From contig JAIQFN010000025.1 of assembly GCA_020073265.1 (NCBI GenBank), positions 1 to 64,000 of the forward strand: 64,000 nt of DNA, in the 5' to 3' direction. The position numbers and the translations under genes are program-made. Below are positions 1 through 8,209 of this stretch, in pieces. This DNA comes from Terriglobia bacterium (GTDB lineage Bacteria; Acidobacteriota; Terriglobia; Bryobacterales; Bryobacteraceae). Positions within the stretch are counted from its first letter, which is position 1. Each line of letters begins with the position of its first letter. The notes under the pieces are model-generated. The model saw only the letters and a program-made list of their open reading frames with translations. It had not been told where the DNA came from and made no database searches.

Positions 1-155
1 CCTGGCCCCTGGCGAACCTCACGCCGCCAGCGATGCAGCACGTTGGGATTCACTTCCAACCCACGCGCCACCTCTCCGATCGGAACGCCCTCTTCCAGCC
101 GCCGCACCGCGGCCAGCTTGAACTCCTTAGTGAACAACCTGCGCGACAAACCCAT
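1..155 (-). CDS. IS3-family transposase OrfA, N-terminal part
   Basis: The first 51 codons are visible. They encode the basic helix-turn-helix of HTH_Tnp_1 transposase subunits: MGLSRRLFTKEFKLAAV, then a segment with RRLEEG and GEVARGLEVNPNVLHRW, the classic pattern in which OrfA recognises the terminal repeats. The ATG at 155-153 is preceded by AGGAG at a good distance. In IS3 elements OrfA is fused to the OrfB DDE integrase by programmed frameshifting; OrfB would lie outside the window. The gene is cut by the window edge, not visibly broken. Confidence 0.85.
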   Translation of the reverse strand, partial: MGLSRRLFTKEFKLAAVRRLEEGVPIGEVARGLEVNPNVLHRWRREVRQGP

Positions 156-221
156 GACTCAATTCTCCTTTGAATGGATTTTGAGTCTTAACTGGCCGTC
201 TCATTTTTGGGGACCACTCCA
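1..221 (-). mobile_element. IS3-family insertion sequence, one terminus (runs off left edge)
   Basis: Read on the minus strand, the element begins TGGAGTGGTCCCC at about 221, which resembles the terminal inverted repeat of IS3-family elements, and the start of an OrfA transposase follows about 65 bases in. Only this end is in the window, so the other inverted repeat and the target duplication cannot be seen. The insertion lies directly against the coding sequence of a DUF4209 gene on the opposite strand and removes its 5' part. The exact boundary at 221 is inferred from the usual TG...CA ends of the family. Confidence 0.8.
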
Positions 222-1488
222 CATTCTAGCGATTGACTTGGCTACGATCCTTTTTGATAACCGTCTGGCGAAAGAGAAGAGCCGCAACATCGCCCAGAAG
301 CTTGAGGCTTTCGGCCGATTGTTGGATGACGAAGGCAAGCCACAGTATGCGCGCCGGTACCTGGATGCAGCTGCAGCATGGTTTGACAGGATTGGTGATA
401 AGGCCAAGCTTCATGAGTTAACCGTCTGCATCGCCGAGGGTTGGGTGCGAGAAGCGAGTGGTCGTTCGCAGGCAGCGGTTGCGGCATCATTCTACGAGAA
501 TGCTATTCAAACGTATCGCAGGATTCCTAAGCGTGAGCGGGCAGAGCGTGACGTCGATGAGAGATTAAATGAACTGTATACGCTGATGAGCGATGTCGGA
601 AGGCACGCGCTCAATGAGATGAGGCGCATCTCATCTTCCGTCGACATTTCAGGTCTTATCGAGACTGCGCGGAACGCGGTACGAGGAAGAGCGCCGTTAG
701 ACGCGTTACTTGCTCTTGCGGGTGTTTGCAGTTCTCTTCGCGTAGTGTCGTTGCGCGAAAGTTCCGAAGCGATGCTGAAAGAACATCCGATTAGAACTCT
801 CCTTTCATCAACTCATATATCACGGGATGGTCGCGTTGTCGCAAAACGCCCCGGTGTAGATTGGAGCGATCCCACTTCCCAGGCGTATCGCTCGGTGCTA
901 TGGGCGGAAATGATTCGAAACTATGGCATGCAGTTGGCAATTTGGGTGAGCGGTGCGATTTTGCCGGGGCTCGAAATCCTCATTCTAGAGCATCGGCTCC
1001 GCGAATCCGATTTTGTGTCACTCGCCGGAGAATCGCCAATCGTTCCTCATAGCCGTGAGCGACTCTGGGGGAAAGCACTGTTTTGCGGTTACGAGGGTGA
1101 CTTCGTTGCAGCGGTGCACTTGCTAACGCCGCAAATCGAACATATGGTTCGCTGGCATCTCAAAGCTGCCGGAGTCAAAACCACTAACCTCGACGTGGAC
1201 GGTATTGAGAATGAAAACGGCCTCAGTGCGTTATTGGAGCTTAACGAAGTTACGAGGATCTTTGGCGAGGACTTAGCATTCGAACTCAAGGCGCTGTTTT
1301 GTGACCCTCTTGGGCCGAATCTCCGCAACGAGCTGGCCCACGGATTGATGGACCACGATGCGTGCCAGTCAGGGTACTCACTTTTTGCCTGGTGGCTTGG
1401 GCTTAGATTGATATGTTCGTCATTCTGGAATAGAAAACGCAATCAGAAAAGCGAAGAAGATGCACCTGTGCACCGAACGGATGGTTAA
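222..1488 (+). pseudogene. DUF4209 (HEPN-like) protein, 5' end removed by IS3 insertion
   Basis: The open frame continues upstream to 43, but codons before about 222 are only the antisense of the IS element, so the native protein is a fragment of about 420 residues lacking its N-terminus. The remainder is mostly alpha-helical. Near its C-terminus it has NLRNELAHGL, the R-x4-H pattern of DUF4209 proteins and of HEPN-type ribonucleases. DUF4209 proteins are poorly characterised and often occur near restriction or other defence genes. Here a DUF3800 gene follows 19 bases downstream, suggesting a former two-gene unit. No own start or RBS remains, so expression would need readout from the IS. Family assignment comes from the C-terminal motif and is moderately sure. 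Confidence 0.65.
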
Positions 1489-1507
1489 TCTCCGTCATTC
1501 TCTCTGA

Positions 1508-2344
1508 TTGACCTATCCTCCATTTTCAAGCGTTCCCAAGAACGAGTTCCTTGTGGCACTGAAAACCTATCTCGACGGAGGGAACACGGCCGATGCGCAA
1601 AAGCACAAGGTCATCACACTAGCAGAATTCTCTGGATTCCCGAAGGATTGGAAGAAGTTCGACAAACTCTGGAAATCTACCTTGCGAAAATACCACGCAC
1701 CGTGGCTTCATACAACGGATGCAATCAGTTTGCAGGGCCCTTTCAGCCCACAGAAGGGATGGGACAGTCAGACTGTCGAGCGATTCATCGAAGGATGCGT
1801 TTCCGTAATTGAGAAGTGCTCAACCAGAGTGAACGCTGCTGGTAAGTTCTATGGAGTTCGTCCTTCCACAGTAACCGTGCATTTGAAGGACTTCAAACAA
1901 GCCCAAGCAGAGATTCCTGACCTCGTATCAGTAGAGCATCTTTGCGCGATTACTAGCACAATCCTCGCAATGAGCTATGGAGCCGCTCTTGGAGCGGTTA
2001 GCTTCGAATTGTTTTTCGATCAAGGCGAACCGTTCTTCGGCCATATTCAGGATCGCATGGTGAACCGTGAATCACGCCGAGCTTCAAAGATTTGGGATCT
2101 AGTCGTGCACTATGGCCAAACCGATATGCGAAAGGTTCCGGCTCTCCAAGCAGCCGATTTGTTGGCTTGGACCGTCAATCGAACCTGGGAGGAGCCAGCG
2201 ATCCGATACGACTGGCAAGAACGCCTTTACAACCTGAGCAGGGAGTCTGAAGTATTCGACTACGAGCGGCTCAAAAAGCCGATTCACGAACATATCAGGA
2301 AAGTGAAATCTTGGAATCTACCGCGCCGAAGGTCGATGCCGTAA
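1508..2344 (+). CDS. DUF3800-like protein (RNase H-fold hypothetical)
   Basis: The 278-residue product has the DUF3800 hallmark PALQAADLLAW at about residue 212, where the two Asp/Ala-rich positions sit in the presumed RNase H-like active site. The usual N-terminal 'DESG' is replaced by LAEFSG near residue 38, so one acidic position is Glu. The longest frame starts with TTG at 1508, immediately after an in-frame TGA; a GTG at 1553 is an alternative start. DUF3800 proteins are common in phage and defence regions, but their chemistry is not established. It lies 19 bases after the truncated DUF4209 gene and was probably co-transcribed with it. Confidence 0.6.
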   Translation: MTYPPFSSVPKNEFLVALKTYLDGGNTADAQKHKVITLAEFSGFPKDWKKFDKLWKSTLRKYHAPWLHTTDAISLQGPFSPQKGWDSQTVERFIEGCVSVIEKCSTRVNAAGKFYGVRPSTVTVHLKDFKQAQAEIPDLVSVEHLCAITSTILAMSYGAALGAVSFELFFDQGEPFFGHIQDRMVNRESRRASKIWDLVVHYGQTDMRKVPALQAADLLAWTVNRTWEEPAIRYDWQERLYNLSRESEVFDYERLKKPIHEHIRKVKSWNLPRRRSMP

Positions 2345-2435
2345 CGCGCCTCTGGCTTGTCGCATCATCAGCATTATACGTGTGGTGACGTGATAGTTGC
2401 CAAAGAATGTTAATCCGGGCATTGGGGAGGCAGGC

Positions 2436-2848
2436 TCACGCAACTGCTGCAGTGAGAAGCGTGAGATCATCGACTGCCTTGTAGTCGGCAGCGTTGTGGG
2501 TGACGAGCGGAACATTCAATTGGATTGCGGCGGCTGCTATCCAAGCGTCCGCGAACGTGATTTGGCGACCCTTCTTCTCGCAGCCGTTCTTGATGCGCGC
2601 CCACGCGCGAGCCGTAACGGCGTCTGGCCGTAGAGTGGTGAAACGTGTAAGAAAACGGCGCATCAGGTCACGACGGGAAGCCCCCCAGTTCTTTGCTTCC
2701 ATGCCGTACTCGATTTCCGCGATCGTGATCAGCGAAACTGCCAAAGATTTCCCTACCAGGATCGTGTAATACGCCGGAGCCAGAGGTGGTTCTTGAACAG
2801 GAAGGATACGACGTCGGTATCCACGACTACGAGCGTTGTGCCGTACAT
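2436..2848 (-). pseudogene. vapC: VapC-type PIN-domain toxin, single frameshift
   Basis: From the ATG at 2848 the frame reads MYGTTLVVVDTDVVSFLFKNH and then leaves the family frame, stopping after 31 codons. The rest of a PIN protein continues in another frame (LAPAYYTILVGKSLAVS, then IAEIEYGMEAKNWG, and ITFADAWIAAAAI with NVPLVTHNAADY). One missing base near 2784-2789 (GAGGTGG read as GAGGGTGG on the plus strand) would restore one protein of about 137 residues with the first PIN aspartate (VDTD), the Glu and the C-terminal Asp cluster. PIN toxins are Mg-dependent RNases. It overlaps the antitoxin stop as TGATG. It may be inactivated in vivo, or the indel may be an assembly error in a short G run. 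Confidence 0.8.
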
Positions 2849-3039
2849 CAAATGGCGATGGGGCGAGAGCCTTGTTGACGCAGGGCCCTGATCAGCGCGA
2901 CGAACTCCTCGGCGCCTTCGGGATCATACTCGGTGTCCGCTTTGAGGTCGTCGAGAGTCACCGGAGGGCCGAGAACGACGTCGGGTGGGAGAAGTACCTG
3001 ATTTCGGTTCTTTTCCGTCCCTTCCGTCTGTTGTGGCAT
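2848..3039 (-). CDS. VapB-like antitoxin of the PIN toxin pair
   Basis: This 63-residue acidic protein (PPDVVLGPPVTLDDLKAD, then EEFVALIRALRQQG) directly precedes the PIN gene, and its TGA overlaps the vapC ATG as TGATG, the usual translational coupling of antitoxin-toxin pairs. No clear ribbon-helix-helix or AbrB motif is visible, so the antitoxin role rests on position and size. It is intact while its partner toxin is frameshifted. Confidence 0.65.
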   Translation of the reverse strand: MPQQTEGTEKNRNQVLLPPDVVLGPPVTLDDLKADTEYDPEGAEEFVALIRALRQQGSRPIAI

Positions 3040-3265
3040 CTCGACTATCAGTTTAACGCAAGAGGCGGAAGCCCCTTGCTGGATGTCTGCTTAGAACTCC
3101 TTGAAGTCGGACCTGCACCGCCTGTCAGTCGCGATTTAACAACCTTTGAGAATAAGTTCGGTTGGAACAGCTAATGAAGACAACTCTGATACAATGCATG
3201 GACATCAGAATGTGCCTGGTCACCGTTGACCGGCTTCCGGCTTCGTAGCTCTGTCGATAATAGAA

Positions 3266-4069
3266 ATGGCTATTCCTGGTTTTGAAACTCTCATGCTCCC
3301 TTTGCTCCAAATTGCTGGAGATGGAGAAGAACACTTGATAGCCGATGCCAGAGAAAAGCTGGCATCACAGTTCAAGCTGACAGAGGAGGAGCGCCGCCAA
3401 CTTCAGCCGTGTGGTTATGCCAAACTATTCGACAACAGGGTCAACTTTGCGCGATTTTTTCTTAAGAATGCCGGCTTGCTTGAGGCAGTGAGTTGGGGCC
3501 GCTTCCGAATTTCACAGGCCGGCCTGGACCTCCTAAGGGAGAAGCCGGTTGCGATCGATCAAAACTTTCTACTGCGGTATCCCAAGTTCCAGGAGTTCAA
3601 GAAACGACCGGGGGGTCCGGCCGAAGCCCCTGGCTCAAGCGAAAGTGCGACCCTTGACGAGGCATTCGTTTTCCCGCTTGAAAAATTCCTCGAAGAGTTC
3701 CTTGTTTCCAACTGGGATAAAACCGCTTTCGGAAAGAGCCTCGCACTGTACACGGAGGACGATGAACCCGCCACACAGTACGATACAGATGTCGGAACGA
3801 TCGACATCCTCGCTCGCGATCGGAAAACGCGTGATTGGGTCGTAATCGAACTGAAAAAGGGCAAATCTTCAGATGCGGTTGTCGGTCAACTCCTCAGATA
3901 CATGGGATGGGTGAAGAAGCACAAGGCCGCTGACGGGGAGGACGTCCGGGGAATTATCGTCACAAGTACACCGGATGACAAGATCAAGTACGCAATGCTG
4001 GTCGCCCAAGGGATCTCCTTCTACACATACAAAGTCAGTTTCGATCTGGTGGAAGAGAGACCGGCGTAA
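3266..4069 (+). CDS. Mrr_N winged helix plus NucS/DUF91-like nuclease
   Basis: The product has 267 residues. Residues 1-92 resemble the Mrr N-terminal winged helix (PLLQIAGDGEEH, then FARFFLKNAGLLE and GRFRISQAGLDLL), a DNA-recognition module of modification-dependent restriction enzymes. Residues 135-262 form a PD-(D/E)xK nuclease of the NucS/DUF91 type: Asp180 in VGTIDILARD, Glu195-x-Lys197 in VVIELKKGK, and Gln208 in VGQLLRYMGW. A Pro/Gly/Ser linker joins the two. It probably cuts foreign or modified DNA, but the substrate cannot be read from sequence. It stands alone next to decayed defence genes. The ATG at 3266 has no obvious Shine-Dalgarno. Confidence 0.75.
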   Translation: MAIPGFETLMLPLLQIAGDGEEHLIADAREKLASQFKLTEEERRQLQPCGYAKLFDNRVNFARFFLKNAGLLEAVSWGRFRISQAGLDLLREKPVAIDQNFLLRYPKFQEFKKRPGGPAEAPGSSESATLDEAFVFPLEKFLEEFLVSNWDKTAFGKSLALYTEDDEPATQYDTDVGTIDILARDRKTRDWVVIELKKGKSSDAVVGQLLRYMGWVKKHKAADGEDVRGIIVTSTPDDKIKYAMLVAQGISFYTYKVSFDLVEERPA

Positions 4070-4102
4070 GTCGAAGGCAACAGTAGCTGCGCCCACGTGC
4101 GT

Positions 4103-5266
4103 TCAATCTCCTGCCTTTACCCAGTCTTCGTTGAACCGCACGTGCTTGATCGATTTGCCCTCCGGCACGAAGTAGCTGTAGGTCACGTGAATCGATCCGT
4201 CCTTGGCTTGGAGCACCGACGGGTAGTGATACTGGTTCCGTGACTGGTGCGACGGATCGCCGTCCAAGTGCCGCTTCCATTTCCAGGTCGCGCCTTCGTC
4301 GTCCGAGATCGCGGCGGCCAGTGAATAACGGCCGCTCTCGATATCGTTGAAGACCATGATCCAGTCGCCGTTGCCGAGGCGAATGGCTTCCAGGCTGACT
4401 CCGGGATTGGGGATGTCGGTGTCGCGCGCGGGCGTCCAGGTGACGCCGTCGTCCTTTGAAAAACTGATGTGCGCCCGCTTGGGCGGCGGGCCGTTGTCGC
4501 GCAGATAAGCCACCAGCGTGCCGTCGTTCTTGCGGAGCACCGACGGCTGGATGGAGCCCCAGCCGACGATGGGCTCGCTGGCGGTCCAGTTATAGCCGTG
4601 GTCGTCGCTGATGGCCATGATGCCGAACGAAAACCCGTCGGAATACATCGGCAGCAGGATGCGTCCGGAGGGCAGCTCCAGCGGGTGCGTGCGCGTGAAC
4701 CAGCCCATGCGGGAGAAATACATGTCTTTGGAGTGCTCGATCACGCGCGCGGCGTGCTCGGCTTCGCGACCCGTGCCTTGCGCGGCCTTGCCGAAAACCT
4801 CTTGCGTGCGCTCCGCGATGTTTTTGGGAATCAGGACGATGTTGTCCTGGTGCTCCCAGCGCGGCGGGCCGGTGGGCTGCTGGTAGTCGGTCGAGATGCG
4901 GTATTTCATCAGCGCGGTTTCCCACTGGTGCGCGATGATCAGCGGCCAGAAAAAGAACAGGCGCTGGCGGGAGTCGATGAACAGGACCGGGTTGGTTTCG
5001 GGGAAGCCCGGCGTGTCGGCGAGCGTGAATGGCTCGGTCCACTTGCCGGTGGATTTGTTCCAGCGAGCGGCGCGGATCAGAACATCGTCGGCTTCTCGTT
5101 CGCCTGAGCCGTGGAACCAGCACACCAGGAAATCGCCGTTGGGCAGCTCGACGATGGACGATGAATGATTGTGCCAGTGTTCCAGCGGGAAGATCAGTTC
5201 GCCGCTATACTGCGGCGCGGCCAGGGCGGACGCCACGATGAAGAGAAAAGCCAGCGCGCAACGCAT
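4103..5266 (-). CDS. Secreted BNR-repeat sialidase-like glycosidase
   Basis: The 387-residue protein starts with a signal peptide (MRCALAFLFIVASALA, cleavage near residue 17). Three Asp-boxes of the sialidase propeller are clear: SDDHGYNW (about 220-227), KDDGVTW (271-277) and SDDEGATW (321-328). The N-terminal blade has HNHSSSIVELPNGDFLVCW. This matches the BNR_2 'exo-alpha-sialidase-like' group common in Acidobacteriota and Planctomycetes, many members of which act on other sugars, so true sialidase activity is not assured. It would act outside the cytoplasm. It is transcribed away from arsR, with 73 bases between the two starts. Confidence 0.8.
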   Translation of the reverse strand: MRCALAFLFIVASALAAPQYSGELIFPLEHWHNHSSSIVELPNGDFLVCWFHGSGEREADDVLIRAARWNKSTGKWTEPFTLADTPGFPETNPVLFIDSRQRLFFFWPLIIAHQWETALMKYRISTDYQQPTGPPRWEHQDNIVLIPKNIAERTQEVFGKAAQGTGREAEHAARVIEHSKDMYFSRMGWFTRTHPLELPSGRILLPMYSDGFSFGIMAISDDHGYNWTASEPIVGWGSIQPSVLRKNDGTLVAYLRDNGPPPKRAHISFSKDDGVTWTPARDTDIPNPGVSLEAIRLGNGDWIMVFNDIESGRYSLAAAISDDEGATWKWKRHLDGDPSHQSRNQYHYPSVLQAKDGSIHVTYSYFVPEGKSIKHVRFNEDWVKAGD

Positions 5267-5302
5267 TCCTGATCAGTATATGAAAAGTCGCTGCTCCGGC
5301 TC

Positions 5303-5340
5303 TTGACGAATTTCTATATTTCCGCTATCATCGAAATAGA
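5303..5340 (+). promoter_or_regulatory. arsR promoter with overlapping inverted-repeat operator
   Basis: TTGACG (5303-5308) and TATCAT (5326-5331) are spaced by 17 bases, a good sigma-70 match. An imperfect dyad overlaps the -10: TCTATATTTCCG (about 5313-5324) against CGAAATAGA (5332-5340), the expected place for an ArsR repressor site. The predicted transcription start falls at about 5338, virtually on the arsR ATG at 5340, implying a leaderless or nearly leaderless message. Confidence 0.65.
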
Positions 5341-5696
5341 TGCAGGCAGCACGGGCCAGGAAAAGCGCGGAACAGGTGGCCAAGTACGCCGACCGTTTCT
5401 CCGCCATGGGGACCGAGCCGCGGCTGCGGATCATGCAGTTGCTGCTTCAGGCGCACCCGGAAGGCCTGAATGTGGGTGAGATCCAGAGCGAACTGGGCAT
5501 TCCCAACTCGACGCTGTCGCATCATCTGGAAAAACTCAAGAACGAAGACCTGGTGAACGTTCGCCGCGAGGGCACCTTCCTGCGCTACACCGCCAACACC
5601 GAAGCGCTTGAGGAATTGCTCGGCTTCCTGTACCAGGAGTGCTGCACGCGCAACCAGGCGATCCAGCCGGAGGCGATCGTCCAGATCGGCAAGTAG
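5340..5696 (+). CDS. arsR: ArsR-family metalloregulatory repressor
   Basis: The 118-residue winged-helix protein begins [20 protein letters not shown]. It carries the ArsR helix-turn-helix [21 protein letters not shown] and wing ([13 protein letters not shown]). A Cys pair near the C-terminus (YQECCTRN) is the probable As(III) sensor, a placement seen in several non-canonical ArsR proteins. It should bind the dyad over its own -10 and release on arsenite. It heads an arsR-arsM-arsC unit; arsM starts eight bases after its stop. There is no Shine-Dalgarno, consistent with leaderless start at 5340. Confidence 0.9.
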   Translation: MQAARARKSAEQVAKYADRFSAMGTEPRLRIMQLLLQAHPEGLNVGEIQSELGIPNSTLSHHLEKLKNEDLVNVRREGTFLRYTANTEALEELLGFLYQECCTRNQAIQPEAIVQIGK

Positions 5697-5704
5697 GAGC
5701 AGAA

Positions 5705-6520
5705 ATGGAAATCAAAGAAATCGTGAAAGAGAAATACGGGCAGGCGGCCCTGCGTGTCCAGACGGGCGGCAGTTCCTGCTGTGGTGGGCGTGCCGCGGTG
5801 GACGCATGCTGCGACCCGATCACTTCGAACTTGTACGGCGCCGGTGAAATCCACGGACTGCCGCAGGAAGCCGTGCAAGCCTCGCTCGGCTGCGGCAACC
5901 CGACCGCGCTGGCTCAGCTCAATCCCGGCGAGACGGTGCTCGATCTCGGCTCGGGTGGCGGCATCGATGTGCTGCTGTCGGCCAAGCGCGTCGGGCCGAG
6001 CGGGAAGGCCTACGGCCTCGACATGACCGATGAGATGCTGGCCCTGGCGCGGGAGAATCAGCGCAAGGCAGGCATCCAGAACGTCGAGTTTCTCAAGGGC
6101 GAAATCGAACAGATTCCGCTGCCGGACAACTCGGTGGACGTGATCATCTCGAACTGCGTGATCAATCTTTCGGCCGATAAGGACCGCGTTCTGGCGGAAG
6201 CGTTTCGAGTGCTGAAGCCAGGCGGGCGGGTGGCGGTTTCAGACGTCGTGGTGCGCGGCGAGGTTCCGTCCGAGGTGCGGCGCAACATGGAACTGTGGGT
6301 CGGCTGCATCGCCGGAGCGCTCGAAGAGTCGGATTACAGAGGCAAGCTGGCGCGAGCGGGCTTCGGCGACATCACCGTCGAGCCGACGCGCGTGTATAAC
6401 GTCGAGGACGCCCGTCAGTTTCTGAATGGCCAAGGCGTGGACGTGGACGCCATCGCCACGCTGGTCCAAGACAAATTCATGAGCGCCTTCATCCGGGCCG
6501 TCAAGCCGCGGCAGAACTAA
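5705..6520 (+). CDS. arsM: Arsenite S-adenosylmethionine methyltransferase
   Basis: ArsM methylates As(III) to mono-, di- and trimethylarsines using SAM. The 271-residue protein has the SAM-binding motif [11 protein letters not shown] (78-88) and the three Cys positions typical of ArsM: Cys63 (LGCGNP), Cys151 (SNCVINLS) and Cys201 (GCIAGAL). Additional N-terminal Cys pairs (SSCCGG, DACCDP) are also common in the family. The ATG at 5705 follows TAGGAGC, so the longer open frame starting at 5639, which overlaps arsR, is not used. The gene sits between arsR and arsC. Confidence 0.95.
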   Translation: MEIKEIVKEKYGQAALRVQTGGSSCCGGRAAVDACCDPITSNLYGAGEIHGLPQEAVQASLGCGNPTALAQLNPGETVLDLGSGGGIDVLLSAKRVGPSGKAYGLDMTDEMLALARENQRKAGIQNVEFLKGEIEQIPLPDNSVDVIISNCVINLSADKDRVLAEAFRVLKPGGRVAVSDVVVRGEVPSEVRRNMELWVGCIAGALEESDYRGKLARAGFGDITVEPTRVYNVEDARQFLNGQGVDVDAIATLVQDKFMSAFIRAVKPRQN

Positions 6521-6522
6521 CC

Positions 6523-6954
6523 TTGCCCGGCAAGAAACGCGTTCTCATTCTGTGCACCGGCAACTCCGCCCGCAGCCAGATGGCCGAGGGCCTGCTCAGG
6601 CATGACGCCGGAGATCGCTTCGAAGTGGAGAGCGCGGGCACCAAGCCAGGCCGGGTGCGCCCCGAAGCAATCGCGGCGATGCGCGAGCTCGGCATCGACA
6701 TCTCCGGCCATCGGTCGAAACATTTGGACGAATTCGCCGGGCAGAGATTCGACTACGTGCTCACGGTCTGCGACAACGCCAACCAGAGCTGCCCGGTCTT
6801 TCCCGGCGCGACCGTGCGGCTGCATCACAGTTTCGACGATCCCGCCGCGCTGGAAGGCTCCGAACAGGAGCGGCTCGCGGTTTTTCGCCGCGTGCGCGAC
6901 GAGATCCGAGCGTATCTCGAAAGCTTTACTTCGCCTCGGCAGGCGTCGATGTAG
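6523..6954 (+). CDS. arsC: Arsenate reductase, thioredoxin-type (LMW-PTP fold)
   Basis: This 143-residue protein has the P-loop CTGNSARS (Cys11 to Arg17/Ser18), the redox cysteines Cys83 and Cys90 (TVCDNANQSCP), and the Asp of the DP loop (FDDP, about 105-107). These place it in the Staphylococcus pI258 ArsC group, which reduces As(V) to As(III) with electrons from thioredoxin. It begins with TTG two bases after the arsM stop, pointing to coupled translation. Its product feeds the methyltransferase and the presumed efflux proteins. Its 3' end overlaps the opposing cupin gene by 29 bases. Confidence 0.93.
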   Translation: MPGKKRVLILCTGNSARSQMAEGLLRHDAGDRFEVESAGTKPGRVRPEAIAAMRELGIDISGHRSKHLDEFAGQRFDYVLTVCDNANQSCPVFPGATVRLHHSFDDPAALEGSEQERLAVFRRVRDEIRAYLESFTSPRQASM

Positions 6955-7393
6955 CCGGCCCTTCACCCAGAATCTCTAACACCGCATCCTCGTCTTTCGC
7001 ACCGTCGTAGTGGATCTGCTTGCCGAAGTGCGTGACGAAACTGCCGGCAGGCATCGCCACGGTGCTGTCGGGATCGTACTTCGTACCCGTGCCAACCCAC
7101 CACGTTCCCGAGAGCACCGTGATGAACCGGTCATTGGGATGAAAGTGGGGCCGGCTCATGTGATGCGGGTGCCATTTGACGAACATGATGTACAGGCCGG
7201 GTTTGCCAGGGTCGCCGTAGAGAACGGCGCTCTCGGAAACCTGTGGATTTCCGGTCCACTTGATTTGGTTGGGAAGCTTAAAGGCGATGGCGGCCGGGTT
7301 CAGCTCGCCTGCCTGCATTGCTCCAAGCCAGGTGAACGCAGTAGTGACCAGCGCTGCCTGCAACAAGCGGCGCACCGGCGATGAAGTAGCCAT
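6926..7393 (-). CDS. Secreted cupin-domain protein
   Basis: The 155-residue protein has a signal peptide (VRRLLQAALVTTAFTWLGAMQA) and one small beta-barrel cupin. Candidate metal ligands lie in HHMSRPHFHPNDRFITVLSG and the second motif PAGSFVTHFGKQIHYDG. The enzyme activity, if any, is unknown. The ATG at 7393 has a strong AAGGAGG. It lies 41 bases downstream of the aquaporin gene on the same strand, so the two probably form one transcript within the arsenic locus; a role in arsenic handling is only inferred from place. Confidence 0.75.
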   Translation of the reverse strand: MATSSPVRRLLQAALVTTAFTWLGAMQAGELNPAAIAFKLPNQIKWTGNPQVSESAVLYGDPGKPGLYIMFVKWHPHHMSRPHFHPNDRFITVLSGTWWVGTGTKYDPDSTVAMPAGSFVTHFGKQIHYDGAKDEDAVLEILGEGPATSTPAEAK

Positions 7394-7434
7394 ATTTCCT
7401 CCTTACCTTTTCAGGACCGATCTTGCCCACGGTA

Positions 7435-8202
7435 TCAGGTTTTGGCTTGCGGCAAGAATCTTCGAATTCCCGCATCGTAAACCAGCCCGCCGATCAGCCC
7501 GCCCAGCAGCGGCCCGACAATCGGCACCCAGAACACCAGCTTGCCATCGCTCAGACCGTTGTTCTTGAAACCCGCCACCACCGTGAACAGGCGCGGTCCG
7601 AAATCGCGCGCCGGGTTGATGGCGTAGCCGTGCATCCCACCGAACGACATGCCGATCACCACCACCACCAGTCCCACCATCAGCGGCTGCAGGTTCAAAG
7701 GCGGCTGATTCCGCTCGTCGGTGATCGCGAAGATCATCAGGAGCAACAGCGCCGTCCCGATGGTCTGATCCAGCAGCCCCGCCGACATCAGTTCCGGGAA
7801 CGCGGGAAAGGTGGTGAACACGCCGGCCGTGTGATCCAGCCCCGGATCGGCGGCCATGAACGCCGGATGATAGTTCCAGAACACCACCGCGGCCGCCGCG
7901 AAAGCGCCTGCAATCTGGGCGATAGAATAAGGGAGCACCTTGCTCCAGGGGAAACCGCGAAATGCGGCCAGCGTGACGGTCACGGCCGGGTTGAGGTGTG
8001 CTCCCGTGATTTTTCCGGCGACGTAGATACCCATGGTCACCCCTAGTCCCCAGGCCAGCGTGATGTTGGTGAAACCACCGTTGACGACTTCACCGGGAAC
8101 GTGATGACCGAACAACAGCACCATGGCCACGACGCCGTTGCCAAAAAGGACCAGCACCATGGTTCCGAGAAACTCCGCGAGCATTTCAGCAATGAGGTTC
8201 AT
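7435..8202 (-). CDS. Aquaglyceroporin (MIP family), probable arsenite channel
   Basis: The 255-residue channel has both NPA motifs, HLNPAVT (71-73) and INPARDFGPR (196-200). The Asp after NPAR marks the glycerol-type branch able to pass As(OH)3. Six membrane segments are apparent. In some bacteria an aquaglyceroporin (AqpS) in an ars operon replaces ArsB and lets As(III) leave the cell; position next to arsR-arsM-arsC supports the same job here. The frame extends upstream to 8475, but family alignment places the start at the ATG at 8202 (MNLIAEMLAEFLGTMV), only seven bases from the divergent MFS gene's first possible start. Confidence 0.85.
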   Translation of the reverse strand: MNLIAEMLAEFLGTMVLVLFGNGVVAMVLLFGHHVPGEVVNGGFTNITLAWGLGVTMGIYVAGKITGAHLNPAVTVTLAAFRGFPWSKVLPYSIAQIAGAFAAAAVVFWNYHPAFMAADPGLDHTAGVFTTFPAFPELMSAGLLDQTIGTALLLLMIFAITDERNQPPLNLQPLMVGLVVVVIGMSFGGMHGYAINPARDFGPRLFTVVAGFKNNGLSDGKLVFWVPIVGPLLGGLIGGLVYDAGIRRFLPQAKT

Positions 8203-8209
8203 GTGAAGG

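Noticed and set aside
43-221. N-terminal 59 codons of the open frame running from 43 to 1488
   Set aside because: They are antisense to the IS3 terminus and OrfA start, so they are not part of the DUF4209 protein.
3226-3261. Possible promoter TTGACC and GATAAT before the Mrr_N-NucS gene
   Set aside because: The spacing is 24 bases, too long for a sigma-70 promoter.
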